Under the pieces are notes generated by a model that was given only the letters and a program-made list of their open reading frames with translations, was not told the origin of the DNA and made no database searches. Shown piece by piece: positions 29,767 through 39,953 of a stretch of DNA of 64,000 nucleotides (position 1 is the stretch's first letter; every line of letters starts with the position of its first letter). Origin of the DNA: an uncultured SAR86 cluster bacterium (GTDB taxonomy: Bacteria; Pseudomonadota; Gammaproteobacteria; Magnimaribacterales; Magnimaribacteraceae); assembly GCA_902574355.1 (NCBI GenBank), contig CACGNN010000003.1:96565-160564 (forward strand), written 5' to 3'. A program made the position numbers and the translations under genes.

Positions 29767-30867
29767 TTATTTTATATTTTTCAGTAACTTCTCTACTTCT
29801 TTTATCAAGCTGTCTTGATGGGGTTGAAGCTCTTGCTGGCCAAGGTTTCCGATGATTCTTTGAAACGGGTCTTCAATGCCCATATTTTCTTTAGCTAGAG
29901 TTTCGATGACTGAGTGTGCAAAGAAGGGAACAGTCGCTGCACTATAACCGCCTTCATGAGTCATTAGAATTTTTCCATTACAAACTTGGTCAGCTATTTT
30001 CATTAGCTTCTGTGTCAGAGATTTAAATCCATCACCAGTCATCATTTGTCTACCAATAGGATCACCTGCACCTCCATCAAAACCAGAGGGCACAATGATT
30101 AATTCAGGTTTATATTTTTCAATCGCCGGTATTACAATTCGATCAAACGCCGCTTCATAAGCTCCAACACCAGAACCAGGAGGTAGAGGAATATTAATAT
30201 TATAACCAGCTCCTTTTTCTTCCCCATTTTCAGAGATAAGACCAGAATTAGTTGGAAAATTTCTATCTTGATGAATAGAAATTGTTAAAGCATTAGGATC
30301 ACTATAGAAAGCAGCTTGCGTTCCGTTTCCATGATGCACATCCCAGTCAATAAAAGCTATTTTGTGTAGATCTTTGTTCTTGAGAGCATGCTTGCCGGCA
30401 ATAGCAGCATTACCAAATATACAAAATCCCATAGCTTTATTTGGCATAGCATGGTGACCAGGAGGTCTAACTAAAGCATATGCATTAGTAACCTTTTCTT
30501 CAATAACATGATCAATTGCTTCAATGATCCCTCCAACAGAAAGAAGTGCAATATCAAAACTACCAATCCCAGTTGGTGTTGTTATGCCCGCATCGATGTT
30601 TATAGAGTTATTCAGTGATTTCATATGTTCAAAATGATTTTCAGTGTGAAAAAGCAAAATTTCATCTTTAGTTGCCTTTCTTGGAGTTATTTGAAAAAGT
30701 TTTTCATAAAGGCCTGAAACTTCCATTAAGTTTTTGATCCTCCTTTTTGCATCAGGATTCTCTGAATGTTGAAAAGGCTCAACTGGAAATCCATAGGGCA
30801 CATAATCAGCATGATTCCCTGTGTCATGCCAAAGATAAAGCTCGTGAAATACTATGCCTGTTTTCAT
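29767..30867 (-). CDS. class II histone deacetylase / acetylpolyamine amidohydrolase family
   Basis: RPPGHHA, DWDVHHGNGTQ, GFDGGAGDPIG motifs. Confidence 0.9.
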   Translation of the reverse strand: MKTGIVFHELYLWHDTGNHADYVPYGFPVEPFQHSENPDAKRRIKNLMEVSGLYEKLFQITPRKATKDEILLFHTENHFEHMKSLNNSINIDAGITTPTGIGSFDIALLSVGGIIEAIDHVIEEKVTNAYALVRPPGHHAMPNKAMGFCIFGNAAIAGKHALKNKDLHKIAFIDWDVHHGNGTQAAFYSDPNALTISIHQDRNFPTNSGLISENGEEKGAGYNINIPLPPGSGVGAYEAAFDRIVIPAIEKYKPELIIVPSGFDGGAGDPIGRQMMTGDGFKSLTQKLMKIADQVCNGKILMTHEGGYSAATVPFFAHSVIETLAKENMGIEDPFQRIIGNLGQQELQPHQDSLIKEVEKLLKNIK

Positions 30868-30869
30868 TA

Positions 30870-32267
30870 TTATATTATTTCAAAGTATCTATCTAACTCC
30901 CATAAAGAAATCTCCTCGGAGTCAAAAAAGTTTTTATTTTTCTGGAATTCTTTAAATTCCCAAATCCTAGTGTTTGCAAAATGTTTAACAAACGTATCTC
31001 CAAAAAGATTTTTGGCTGATTCTGAATTCTTAAAAAGATTTGCTGCTTCACCTAAATTAGAAGGTACTTGATATTTTCGTTCTAGATTTAAATCATATGC
31101 GCCACCTAAAGTCTCCTCGGTAGGATCGATTTTTTCTTGAATCCCAAGAAATCCTGCTCCCAATGTAGCTGCAAGCGCAAGGTATGGATTGGAATCTGCA
31201 CCCGGCAGTCTATTTTCTATCCTTTGACTTGTTGAATCACCTTTTATGACTCTAAATGCTGTTGTTCTATTTTCAATTCCCCAAGTCATATTGATTGGAG
31301 CCCATGCTCCAGGACATAGTCTTTTATAGGAATTTACAGTCGGCGCAATCATTATAGAAAACTCTCTCATATATTTTTGTAAACCTCCTATAAAGTACTT
31401 TAGTTGCTCAGGTAGATCTTCCTGGCCAGATGCGAATAACGATTTTCCTTCCATATCTTGAAGGGAGGTATGAATATGACCAGATTGTCCAGGATACTTA
31501 TCTGACCATTTCGCCATAAAATTTGCCATAAGATCGTTTTTTTGAAATAGAACCTTAGAGAAAGTCTTGAATAAAGTTGCTTTATCGGCGGCATTTAGTG
31601 AATCATCTACAGTAATAGCTGCCTCTATCACTCCAGGTCCTGTCTCAGTATGGAGTCCCTCTAAATGCATATCCATGTCCATACATAAATTCAATAATTC
31701 ATTATAAAGTTGAGACTCAACAGAACTCCTCAGTATTGAATATCCAAACATACCTGGAGTGAAATTAACAAGGTTAGAATAATTTTTACTCCGTATAGAA
31801 TGAGGTGTTTCATTGAAAAGAAAAAATTCATATTCAAAAGCAGACTTTGATCTTATCCCTACATTTTCCATTTTTTTAATAAGTTTATTCAGTAAACCTC
31901 TGGGGCATACTTCGTCTTCGGATAATTCTGCTAGAAAGAATGGAATATTCTCTTCAAATGGATTGATCCTTCCGGATTCAGGAATAATATTTGCTTTGGC
32001 ATCAGGAAATCCTGAATGCCATCCTGTATAAAGATCATCTACTGATTCATTTTTAAGTTCATATAATTCATCACTGCTATCCCAACCAAATATTACATCG
32101 CAAAATCCAAAACCTTTTTTCGAAGATTTGATGAATTTATCTACATGCATATATTTTCCTCGCAGAATGCCATCTATATCTGTTAGTCCAACTTTGACAT
32201 ACTCTGTTTTAGAAGAATCTAAAAACTTTTTTACATCCTCTGCTGACTTTAATTTTCTAATCTTCAT
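30870..32267 (-). CDS. glutamine synthetase family protein (gamma-glutamylpolyamine synthetase-like)
   Basis: SGHIHTSL, NRTTAFRVIKGD, ENRLPGADSNPYLALAATLGAG. Confidence 0.87.
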   Translation of the reverse strand: MKIRKLKSAEDVKKFLDSSKTEYVKVGLTDIDGILRGKYMHVDKFIKSSKKGFGFCDVIFGWDSSDELYELKNESVDDLYTGWHSGFPDAKANIIPESGRINPFEENIPFFLAELSEDEVCPRGLLNKLIKKMENVGIRSKSAFEYEFFLFNETPHSIRSKNYSNLVNFTPGMFGYSILRSSVESQLYNELLNLCMDMDMHLEGLHTETGPGVIEAAITVDDSLNAADKATLFKTFSKVLFQKNDLMANFMAKWSDKYPGQSGHIHTSLQDMEGKSLFASGQEDLPEQLKYFIGGLQKYMREFSIMIAPTVNSYKRLCPGAWAPINMTWGIENRTTAFRVIKGDSTSQRIENRLPGADSNPYLALAATLGAGFLGIQEKIDPTEETLGGAYDLNLERKYQVPSNLGEAANLFKNSESAKNLFGDTFVKHFANTRIWEFKEFQKNKNFFDSEEISLWELDRYFEII

Positions 32268-32358
32268 GTCTCCTTCCTGATGGTTTTAGCTTAAAAAAAT
32301 ACAAACTGTTAGAATTTCTATTTGATTGTAACTTCATAAATATAATTGTTGAAAATTA

Positions 32359-33366
32359 ATGAATAGAAAAACCATTTCTGTCCTAGGAGGGGGAAGTTGG
32401 GGCACAGTATTAGCTAACCTTGCCTCATTGAATGGAAATAAAGTAACTCTGTGGATGCGAGATGAAGAAACTGCAAAAGAAATCAATCAAACTCACATTA
32501 ATAAACAATATCTGCCGAGCTTAAATCTAGGATCAAATCTCGTGGCAACCCCTCATATTGAGGAAGTATCTGATTCAGACACAATAATATTTTGTATACC
32601 AAGCGATGCTTTTAGAGAGGTATCGATACTAGCAGCAAACTTTATTCAAGAAAGTTCATTTCTTATTACTGCAACTAAAGGTGTCGAAAAAGACGGCTTC
32701 AGTTTGATGAGCAATATTCTTGAGAAATATTATCCTAAGAATCCTATAGGTGTCTTAAGTGGACCTAATCTAGCAGAAGAAATAGCCAATCATCACTTAT
32801 CTGGAACGGTCATAGCTAGCAAAGATAAAGATCTGAGAAGAGAGACTATTGAAGATTTATCAACAGATTATTTTAGAGTTTATGAGAATGATGATCCTTA
32901 TGGTGTAGAAATGGGTGGTGCATTAAAGAACATATATGCAATTGCATGCGGTATAGCTGATGGTTTAAATTCAGGAGAAAATACTATTGGTATGATCATG
33001 ACAAGAGGGTTAGGAGAAATGGGACGTTTGGCGACTGAATTAGGCGCTAATCCTCAAACTTTTTTAGGCTTGGCCGGAGTAGGAGATCTTATTACAACTT
33101 GTGCATCACCTCTAAGTAGAAATCATCAATTTGGAAAATATATTGGTGAAGGTCTATCTGTTGATGAAGCTAAACAAAAAATTGGCCAAACCATTGAAGG
33201 ATTAAAAACCTTAAGGGTTGTAAAGAACATATCAGATAAAAATCAAGTTGAGATGCCAATTGTGGATTCTCTTTACAAAATAATCTATAAAGGTGATAGT
33301 CTTGATGGATCAATTCAAAATGTCTTGGGTCAAGACATCATAAAAGATGTTGAATTTGTAAAATAA
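32359..33366 (+). CDS. gpsA: glycerol-3-phosphate dehydrogenase [NAD(P)+]
   Basis: LGGGSWGTVLA, LSGPNLAEEIA, GVGDLITTCASPLSRN. Confidence 0.93.
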   Translation: MNRKTISVLGGGSWGTVLANLASLNGNKVTLWMRDEETAKEINQTHINKQYLPSLNLGSNLVATPHIEEVSDSDTIIFCIPSDAFREVSILAANFIQESSFLITATKGVEKDGFSLMSNILEKYYPKNPIGVLSGPNLAEEIANHHLSGTVIASKDKDLRRETIEDLSTDYFRVYENDDPYGVEMGGALKNIYAIACGIADGLNSGENTIGMIMTRGLGEMGRLATELGANPQTFLGLAGVGDLITTCASPLSRNHQFGKYIGEGLSVDEAKQKIGQTIEGLKTLRVVKNISDKNQVEMPIVDSLYKIIYKGDSLDGSIQNVLGQDIIKDVEFVK

Positions 33367-33370
33367 AAAT

Positions 33371-33718
33371 ATGTCAGAAAAAGAAGAAGATAAAGTTATT
33401 GATGTAGGTAATGAAGAAATCATCGATAGTGAAGAGTGGAAAGATAACTTCCTAAAACAGGGAAAGTGGATAAGGCTTTTTTGGATGTTAGCCTTTTCAT
33501 TTGCATATTATCTATCTATGACCTTCCTATGGTTAATTGTATTCATTCAGTTTCTTTTCGTTTTAATTACGGATAAAAGAAGTGAGAATATCTCTAAAGT
33601 TTCTATAGGTTTTAGAGAGTATATGGTTCAAATTATCGATTACTTAACTTATCAAAGTGGTGAAAAGCCTTTCCCATTTAGCGATTTTCCTAAATCTCAA
33701 GATACTAGCGAAAATTAG
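33371..33718 (+). CDS. DUF4389 domain protein
   Basis: 115 aa with two TM segments and FREYMVQIIDYLTYQSGEKPFPF. Confidence 0.75.
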   Translation: MSEKEEDKVIDVGNEEIIDSEEWKDNFLKQGKWIRLFWMLAFSFAYYLSMTFLWLIVFIQFLFVLITDKRSENISKVSIGFREYMVQIIDYLTYQSGEKPFPFSDFPKSQDTSEN

Positions 33719-33750
33719 TATAACTTTTTAGATAATAAGGGTCTTTCAGG

Positions 33751-34677
33751 ATGGAAAACTTTAAAAATAAAATAGCAGTTGTTACTGGTGGTGGTACCGG
33801 CATGGGTAGAGAGCTAGTGAGACAGTTGGCAGCAGAAGGCTGCCATGTCGCCATGTGTGATGTGATACAGGAGAATATGGAAGAAACATTTGAAATTGTT
33901 TCTAAGGAATGCCCAAATATAAAAGTTACTAAGCATATTTGTGATGTCAGCGATGAGGCGCAGGTCCTCCAATTTAAAGATGAAGTGATAGATCAACATG
34001 ATACTTCAGTAATAAATCTTCTTTTTAATAATGCCGGTATTGGAGGCGGAGGAAGCTTCGTTGAAGGTTCAAGAGAAGAATGGGAAAGATGCTTCGCAGT
34101 TTGTTGGTATGGTGTTTATTATTGCAGCAGAGCTTTTATGGACTACATTGTTGCAAGTGACGAAGGACATATTATTAACACTAGCAGTATTAATGGTTTC
34201 TGGGCTACTTTGAACGGAGTACCTCACACCTCTTACTCGGCCGCCAAATTTGCTGTTAAAGGTTTCAGTGAGGCATTAATTGATGATTTGAAAGTTAACG
34301 CACCGCATGTTGGGGTTTCAGTTGTAATGCCTGGGCATATTGGAACTTCTATAGCTGAAAATACAGGGAAGATTTTAGGGGAAAGATCAGATGAAGATTA
34401 TGAAAAGACAAAGGAAACTATGATAAAAATGGGAATGCCGGTACATAACTTTTCAATCGAACAAATCAAAGATCAAATAAAAGAAAATGCTGAGTCTTTT
34501 AAAAATAATGCTCCTACATCTTCAACTGAAGCTGCAGAAATTATCCTTAATGCTGTAAAACGAAAACAATGGAGAGTGCTTGTTGGAGAAGATGCGAAGG
34601 CAATTGATGGATGGGTTAGAAATTCACCTGAAGACGCTTACAATATAAATTTTAATGGGGAGAGAAGGGGAGAATAG
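33751..34677 (+). CDS. SDR family oxidoreductase
   Basis: TGGGTGMGREL, NNAGIG, SYSAAKFAVKG. Confidence 0.88.
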   Translation: MENFKNKIAVVTGGGTGMGRELVRQLAAEGCHVAMCDVIQENMEETFEIVSKECPNIKVTKHICDVSDEAQVLQFKDEVIDQHDTSVINLLFNNAGIGGGGSFVEGSREEWERCFAVCWYGVYYCSRAFMDYIVASDEGHIINTSSINGFWATLNGVPHTSYSAAKFAVKGFSEALIDDLKVNAPHVGVSVVMPGHIGTSIAENTGKILGERSDEDYEKTKETMIKMGMPVHNFSIEQIKDQIKENAESFKNNAPTSSTEAAEIILNAVKRKQWRVLVGEDAKAIDGWVRNSPEDAYNINFNGERRGE

Positions 34678-35580
34678 ATGAAAACGTTTAAAGATAAAGT
34701 CGCTGTAATTACTGGAGCAGGATCAGGAATGGGAAGATATCTGGCAATATTGCTTGCACAAGATGGCGCTGATGTCTGCGTTACGGATGTTAATGAAGAT
34801 ACATTGAATGAAACTGTCGAAATGTTAAGAAAATATAATGTATCTGTCTCTTCTCATGTTTTAGATGTATCCGATAAAGAATCTATAGAGGCCTTACCTC
34901 AAAAGGTCATCGATCAACATGGAAAGGTCGACTTGGTATTTAACAATGCTGGTGTCACAACGGGATCGCACTTTAAGGATATGGATGAAAAGAACTGGGA
35001 TTGGGTGATGGGGATTAATTTTGATGGCGTTATAAATAGCACAAGAGCGTTTATACCTTATATGATTGAAAGTCCTGAAGCAGCTATCGTTAACACATCA
35101 TCTATATTTGGTATGGTTGCCGTCCCTGGACAAACCGTATATCACGCAACAAAGTTTGCCGTAAGAGGATTTACCGAAAGCTTAGCTCTTGAGATGAAAG
35201 CAACGAATCCAAATCTGCAAATTCATTGTGTCCATCCTGGTCATATTGGGACAAATATTGCTGCAACTGCAAGAATGAGTGATGAAGACTTCAATAGAGA
35301 TGATGGAGCTAGAGACTCTATTTTCACAAGAAATGCTCCAAAATCTCAACAAGAAATGGGAGATCTTTTTAGGGAAGGAGGCATGCACCCAAGTAAAGCC
35401 GCACAAATTATTCTAAATGGTGTGAGAAAGAAGAAAAGTAGAATCTTTATTGGTTTAGATGCTAAATTGTTAGATCTTTCACAAAGATTATTTCCTAAAC
35501 ACTATCACAAGACTTGGGCATTTTTCATGCCATTTTTGATGATTTTCAGAGATAAGAAGGCATTAAAGTCAGTCGACTAA
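34678..35580 (+). CDS. SDR family oxidoreductase (tandem paralog)
   Basis: TGAGSGMGRYLA, NNAGVT, YHATKFAVRG; abuts previous SDR. Confidence 0.88.
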   Translation: MKTFKDKVAVITGAGSGMGRYLAILLAQDGADVCVTDVNEDTLNETVEMLRKYNVSVSSHVLDVSDKESIEALPQKVIDQHGKVDLVFNNAGVTTGSHFKDMDEKNWDWVMGINFDGVINSTRAFIPYMIESPEAAIVNTSSIFGMVAVPGQTVYHATKFAVRGFTESLALEMKATNPNLQIHCVHPGHIGTNIAATARMSDEDFNRDDGARDSIFTRNAPKSQQEMGDLFREGGMHPSKAAQIILNGVRKKKSRIFIGLDAKLLDLSQRLFPKHYHKTWAFFMPFLMIFRDKKALKSVD

Positions 35581-35931
35581 TTTTTTTAAAGTAGAGTAGT
35601 TAGGATTATCAACAGTAATTTTATTCTTTGATAATTTGACAAGTAGGTTCTTTAAATCTTCGTTTTGTAAGTCTAATTTTTCTTCTTTAATCAATAATGC
35701 AAGATCTTTAATATTTGCAGTATCTGTCTCAATTAGTTCTCTTAAATCCTTTACTACGTCATTAGATAATTTTTCTCCGAGTGCCATTTCTCTACTGACT
35801 ATGTTTAATACATTTTCGACAATCCTCAATTTAAATGCTAAGTGAGGAGGTACTTCATCTTTTATTTTTTCATTTAAAAAATGATTCACCGCATTCAATA
35901 ATTCAACACTATCGGGTCTATCAAAGATCAT
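35569..35931 (-). CDS. DUF6285 domain protein
   Basis: RPDSVELLNAVNHFL…AFKLRIVENVLNIVSREM; next to phosphotransferase and ACAD genes as usual for the family. Confidence 0.75.
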   Translation of the reverse strand: MIFDRPDSVELLNAVNHFLNEKIKDEVPPHLAFKLRIVENVLNIVSREMALGEKLSNDVVKDLRELIETDTANIKDLALLIKEEKLDLQNEDLKNLLVKLSKNKITVDNPNYSTLKKLVD

Positions 35932-36914
35932 TATCTTCCTCCTAAAAAAAGTAAATCCACTATATCAATTTCTGTTTCAGATACTCTTCTGCCAATTGCT
36001 GCCTTTTCTACAGAATTGATCGTCCCATTTAAATAAGCAGATGCTTGTATGAGGCAGATAACTCCCCACCTGAAAGTTCCAAAAACTTGCCACGCCTTAA
36101 CTATTTCCTTATCAACTTGATATTCACTAACGGTGTTGTATCCATCCAGAAGGTCTTTTAAATCACCAAAACCACCTACAACTTTATCTGTATTGCCAAA
36201 CCTCCAAGAATTGCCGCAAATCCATCCAAGATCCTGTAAAGGGTTACCTACATGTGCAAGTTCCCAATCTATAATTGATTGCAATCCATCTTGATTAACA
36301 ATGATATTTCCAAGCCTGAAATCACCATGTACAAGAGCATCATCAATGTCACCAAAGTTTTGTTCCTTGAGCCAAAGATAGGTGTACTCAAATACGGGAG
36401 AGGGCTGATTGAATACAGTATAGGTTTCATATAAATCACTCAGTTGCTCTTTGACAGTCTTTTTTGGAAGAAAACTTAATTCAGCTATATCTGTTTGATG
36501 AATTTTTGCTATGGATTGACCACATTCAAAAGCCAGATTTTGAAGTGCATTTTTATATTCTGTATCTCTTAAGATTTTTCTTGCAATAGTTTCACCTTCA
36601 ACAAATTTCATAATGTATGAATCTCCCAGAGGTTCGCTTAGAGATGACACAGAAATGATTTCGGGAACTAATGCACCAAATTTTCTAACAGTTTTTTGTA
36701 TCAGGGCTTCATCTGAAGTTTTGATTGCCAAAGGTCCTTCGATTCCTGAACCTTTCCTAAGAATATATTTTTCAGATTTATCTTTGAGTTTTACTTCAAA
36801 TTTCCAAATTTCTTTTGATGCTCCTCCAGTTAAAGGCTCAAGATTTATAATCTCACCAAAAATGGACTCACTCTCAAGTTTCTTTGATAAAAGACTTCCT
36901 AACTCTTGGCTCAT
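35931..36914 (-). CDS. phosphotransferase (APH/ACAD10 N-terminal-like)
   Basis: LVHGDFRLGNIIV and IIDWELAHVGNPLQDLGW motifs. Confidence 0.88.
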   Translation of the reverse strand: MSQELGSLLSKKLESESIFGEIINLEPLTGGASKEIWKFEVKLKDKSEKYILRKGSGIEGPLAIKTSDEALIQKTVRKFGALVPEIISVSSLSEPLGDSYIMKFVEGETIARKILRDTEYKNALQNLAFECGQSIAKIHQTDIAELSFLPKKTVKEQLSDLYETYTVFNQPSPVFEYTYLWLKEQNFGDIDDALVHGDFRLGNIIVNQDGLQSIIDWELAHVGNPLQDLGWICGNSWRFGNTDKVVGGFGDLKDLLDGYNTVSEYQVDKEIVKAWQVFGTFRWGVICLIQASAYLNGTINSVEKAAIGRRVSETEIDIVDLLFLGGR

Positions 36915-38126
36915 TTAGCTCTCTAAGCTCGCATCTCTCTCACCAAAATCCCAACCTACACCATTATTTTGATAATTTTTTAAGATTCTTCTGGCAACAG
37001 ATTGAACATGAACCTCATCTGGGCCATCATAAATTCTCGCTTCTCTTGCATGTCTGTACATTAAGCTCAGAGGAGTATCATCAGTAAGACCTTTAGCTCC
37101 ATGTACTTGAATGGCTCTATCAATTACATTATGTAACATTTCAGCACCTACCACTTTTATCATTCCAATCTCTATCCTTGCATCATCTCCTTGATCAATC
37201 CTTTTAGCGGCATCGAGTGTAAGGTGTCTGCTGGCTTGAATTTCACAAGCACTATCAAAGACAAATTTTTGCAGTAACTGTTTGTCAGCTAAAGGAGTCC
37301 CAAAAGTTTCCCTTGAATTTAATCTTTCACACATTAAATCAAACGCTCTTTGAGCTTGGCCAAGCCACCTCATGCAGTGAAAAATTCTGCCGGGGCCTAA
37401 TCTTCTTTGAGCAATTAAGAAACCTTGTCCTCTAGGACCAAGAAGATTTTCTTTGGGCACTCTGACATTGTCATAATTAACTTCATAATGACCACCGTTT
37501 ATGCCAAGAACTGGAGTTTCTCTCACTATCTTGTACCCGGGATTATCAGTTGGAACAATAATCATACTGAAAGCTCCATGACTAGGAACATCTAACTCGG
37601 TACGACACATAACAGTTGTGTAAGAGGCTCTGGCAGCTCCTGTTGTAAACCATTTAGTTCCGTTAATAACCCATTCATCACCTTCAAGAATAGCAGTAGT
37701 TTGTAATTGAGTTGGGTCAGAACTAGAAATATCTGGTTCGGTCATTGCAAAGCTTGGAAAAACTTCACCCTGAACCAAAGGTTCAAGATATTCATCTCTC
37801 CATTTTTTAGGAGCAAATTCTCTAAGCATTATTGAGTCTTGAAGTGAATGAGTTCCTAAAGCAACCATCGCACTGGAAGATCTTCCTACAACTTCATTGA
37901 TGTAGACATATTCCATGAAAGGCATGCCATGACCTCCTATGTCTTTAGGATGCCCAAGTGCCCACAAAGAATTATCTTTTGCTTTTTGCATCAGTTCAGA
38001 AAGTTTCTCTTTAGATTCCTTGTTACCTTTATGAAGAATAGGTTCAGCAGGGTAAACTTCCTCTTCAACGAAACGTTTTACTTCTGATCTTACCTCTTTC
38101 CAGTTTCTTTCCATTTCTTTCCTCAT
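36915..38126 (-). CDS. acyl-CoA dehydrogenase family protein
   Basis: FAMTEPDISSSDPTQ, WVINGTKWFTTGA, IQVHGAKGLTDDTPL. Confidence 0.9.
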   Translation of the reverse strand: MRKEMERNWKEVRSEVKRFVEEEVYPAEPILHKGNKESKEKLSELMQKAKDNSLWALGHPKDIGGHGMPFMEYVYINEVVGRSSSAMVALGTHSLQDSIMLREFAPKKWRDEYLEPLVQGEVFPSFAMTEPDISSSDPTQLQTTAILEGDEWVINGTKWFTTGAARASYTTVMCRTELDVPSHGAFSMIIVPTDNPGYKIVRETPVLGINGGHYEVNYDNVRVPKENLLGPRGQGFLIAQRRLGPGRIFHCMRWLGQAQRAFDLMCERLNSRETFGTPLADKQLLQKFVFDSACEIQASRHLTLDAAKRIDQGDDARIEIGMIKVVGAEMLHNVIDRAIQVHGAKGLTDDTPLSLMYRHAREARIYDGPDEVHVQSVARRILKNYQNNGVGWDFGERDASLES

Positions 38127-38127
38127 T

Positions 38128-39867
38128 TTATTTTTTTAGATTTATTGATTGCTTAAATCCCTTAAGGCTTACTTTACTTTTTTCCATAATTACGTCTTCC
38201 TCTCCCTGAAGGACATTTTCATTGAATTTATAAATAATATTATAATTTCCCCTTAAACATTGTTTGTTATGTTTTGATGCCTTTGCGCTCACGCCTTCAT
38301 TTAAAGACAAATATTTCTTTATCTTCGAAGAAGTGTATTTTTTAGATAATAAGGCCATTGATTCTTCGGGTGATAAGATCAAAGCTGAGGCATTATTTCC
38401 GCCAAAACCTTTTGCATTTAAGAAAGCTGCACTGAAATAATTTTTATCTTCTTTTTGGTCATCAAGAAGAATATCTAGGTTGTTCTGATGAACATCCTCA
38501 GCGATAAAATCTGTTGAATGTATACCTGGAACTATACCTTTATCCCAAGTTCCTAGAGTCGCTGTCAGTTGGTCGCCAGAAGCAGGCGCCATACTATGAC
38601 CTAAATAAGATTTGATACCTGAAACTGGAAGAGATTTTATTCCATAGGTTTGTGCTACTTCATTGAGAATATGAGACTCAGTTGTTCTATTTGCTGGCGT
38701 TCCTGTTCCGTGAGCATGCACAAAGGTTCTATTTCTTAGTTTTTTCAACCCAATAATTTTTTCTGCTTCCGAAGCACACTTGGCCATAGTTATATAATTA
38801 CCAACACCTGGTCCACTTATTGAACTTTTGAATCCATCTGAATGAGATGAAACAGCAGACACGCACCCATAAACCTCGGCTCCTAACTCTATAGCTAAGG
38901 CATCATCCATTAAAATAACAAACTGAGCTGACTCACCAAGCACCATCCCCACATTTTGACCAAAAGGTCTGCATGCCTTTTTTTGGATTGGCCCCTCTTT
39001 TAAATTTTCATTATGTTGAGCTTGCATTTCCATCATTCTTTTATCATCTGATAGTGCGCTCATTGCATAAAATCCATCAACGATCTCAGGAGTAATAGGA
39101 GCTTCTGCACCGCCTACAACCACAAATCTAGCAGATCCGGACTCAATGGCTTCTTTTCCCATTTGCAGGTTATACAAAAAAGTTGCACAAGCACCCACAA
39201 CATGACCCGTACGTCCCACACTACCTAGAATATAGGCATTTATGAAATCAGCAGACATTTCTACTAAACCTAGGGCTAAATTCTTGGAACTTGCTCTAGA
39301 TCCTTTTAATCGTGATTGCATTAATCCACCAAACCCGAAGCTATCTAGTTGGCCTATTGCCGCCCCACTAAAAACTGCTACTTCATCTGGAGCTATTTTT
39401 TCTTGGATGACTTTCCAGTCTATTCCAAGCTGTCCAAGAGCATCACCCATACCAAATATGGTCATCTGAAGGGCTTTTGGATGCTGTCTTGCAGGGTATA
39501 AACTCGAAGGATCAAATCCTTTTGGTAATTGCCCAGCTGCACTCGCACCGATTTGGTCAAGAATAATTCCATCTTGGTCATATAAATCCCTATCTAATTC
39601 TCTTACCATTGAGTCAGACCGCATATCTGAGCTGTTATCAAGTAAGTATTTTTTGAGATCAATTGAATCACCAGAATTAGTTTCCCAAGATCTACCAACA
39701 GGCTCAATTTTCCCCTGTAGAACGGCCAAGTCTTGAAGAACCTCAAGTTGTTCTTTATTTGAAAGAGAATCGAAGACCATATTTTTGTATGCAAGGTAAG
39801 ATGAACTTCTACCTGCCGAATTTATTCCTCCGAAGCCGGTTATTAATGCAAGAGATTTTGAAGTCAT
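38128..39867 (-). CDS. beta-ketoacyl synthase (FabY-like)
   Basis: GACATFLYNLQMGKEAI, FVHAHGTGTPANRTTE, YLGHSMAPASG = Cys-His-His KAS triad. Confidence 0.83.
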   Translation of the reverse strand: MTSKSLALITGFGGINSAGRSSSYLAYKNMVFDSLSNKEQLEVLQDLAVLQGKIEPVGRSWETNSGDSIDLKKYLLDNSSDMRSDSMVRELDRDLYDQDGIILDQIGASAAGQLPKGFDPSSLYPARQHPKALQMTIFGMGDALGQLGIDWKVIQEKIAPDEVAVFSGAAIGQLDSFGFGGLMQSRLKGSRASSKNLALGLVEMSADFINAYILGSVGRTGHVVGACATFLYNLQMGKEAIESGSARFVVVGGAEAPITPEIVDGFYAMSALSDDKRMMEMQAQHNENLKEGPIQKKACRPFGQNVGMVLGESAQFVILMDDALAIELGAEVYGCVSAVSSHSDGFKSSISGPGVGNYITMAKCASEAEKIIGLKKLRNRTFVHAHGTGTPANRTTESHILNEVAQTYGIKSLPVSGIKSYLGHSMAPASGDQLTATLGTWDKGIVPGIHSTDFIAEDVHQNNLDILLDDQKEDKNYFSAAFLNAKGFGGNNASALILSPEESMALLSKKYTSSKIKKYLSLNEGVSAKASKHNKQCLRGNYNIIYKFNENVLQGEEDVIMEKSKVSLKGFKQSINLKK

Positions 39868-39953
39868 ATGATTAAATTATTTTAGTCTTACAGATTTTTA
39901 TATTGTATGGCAATATTCACATAAGTTTTAAAGTATATAACACGGGAGAAGTT

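Noticed and set aside
29767-30867. HDAC-like gene considered as eukaryote-type chromatin enzyme
   Set aside because: Class II bacterial amidohydrolases with these motifs are common; operon context is metabolic.
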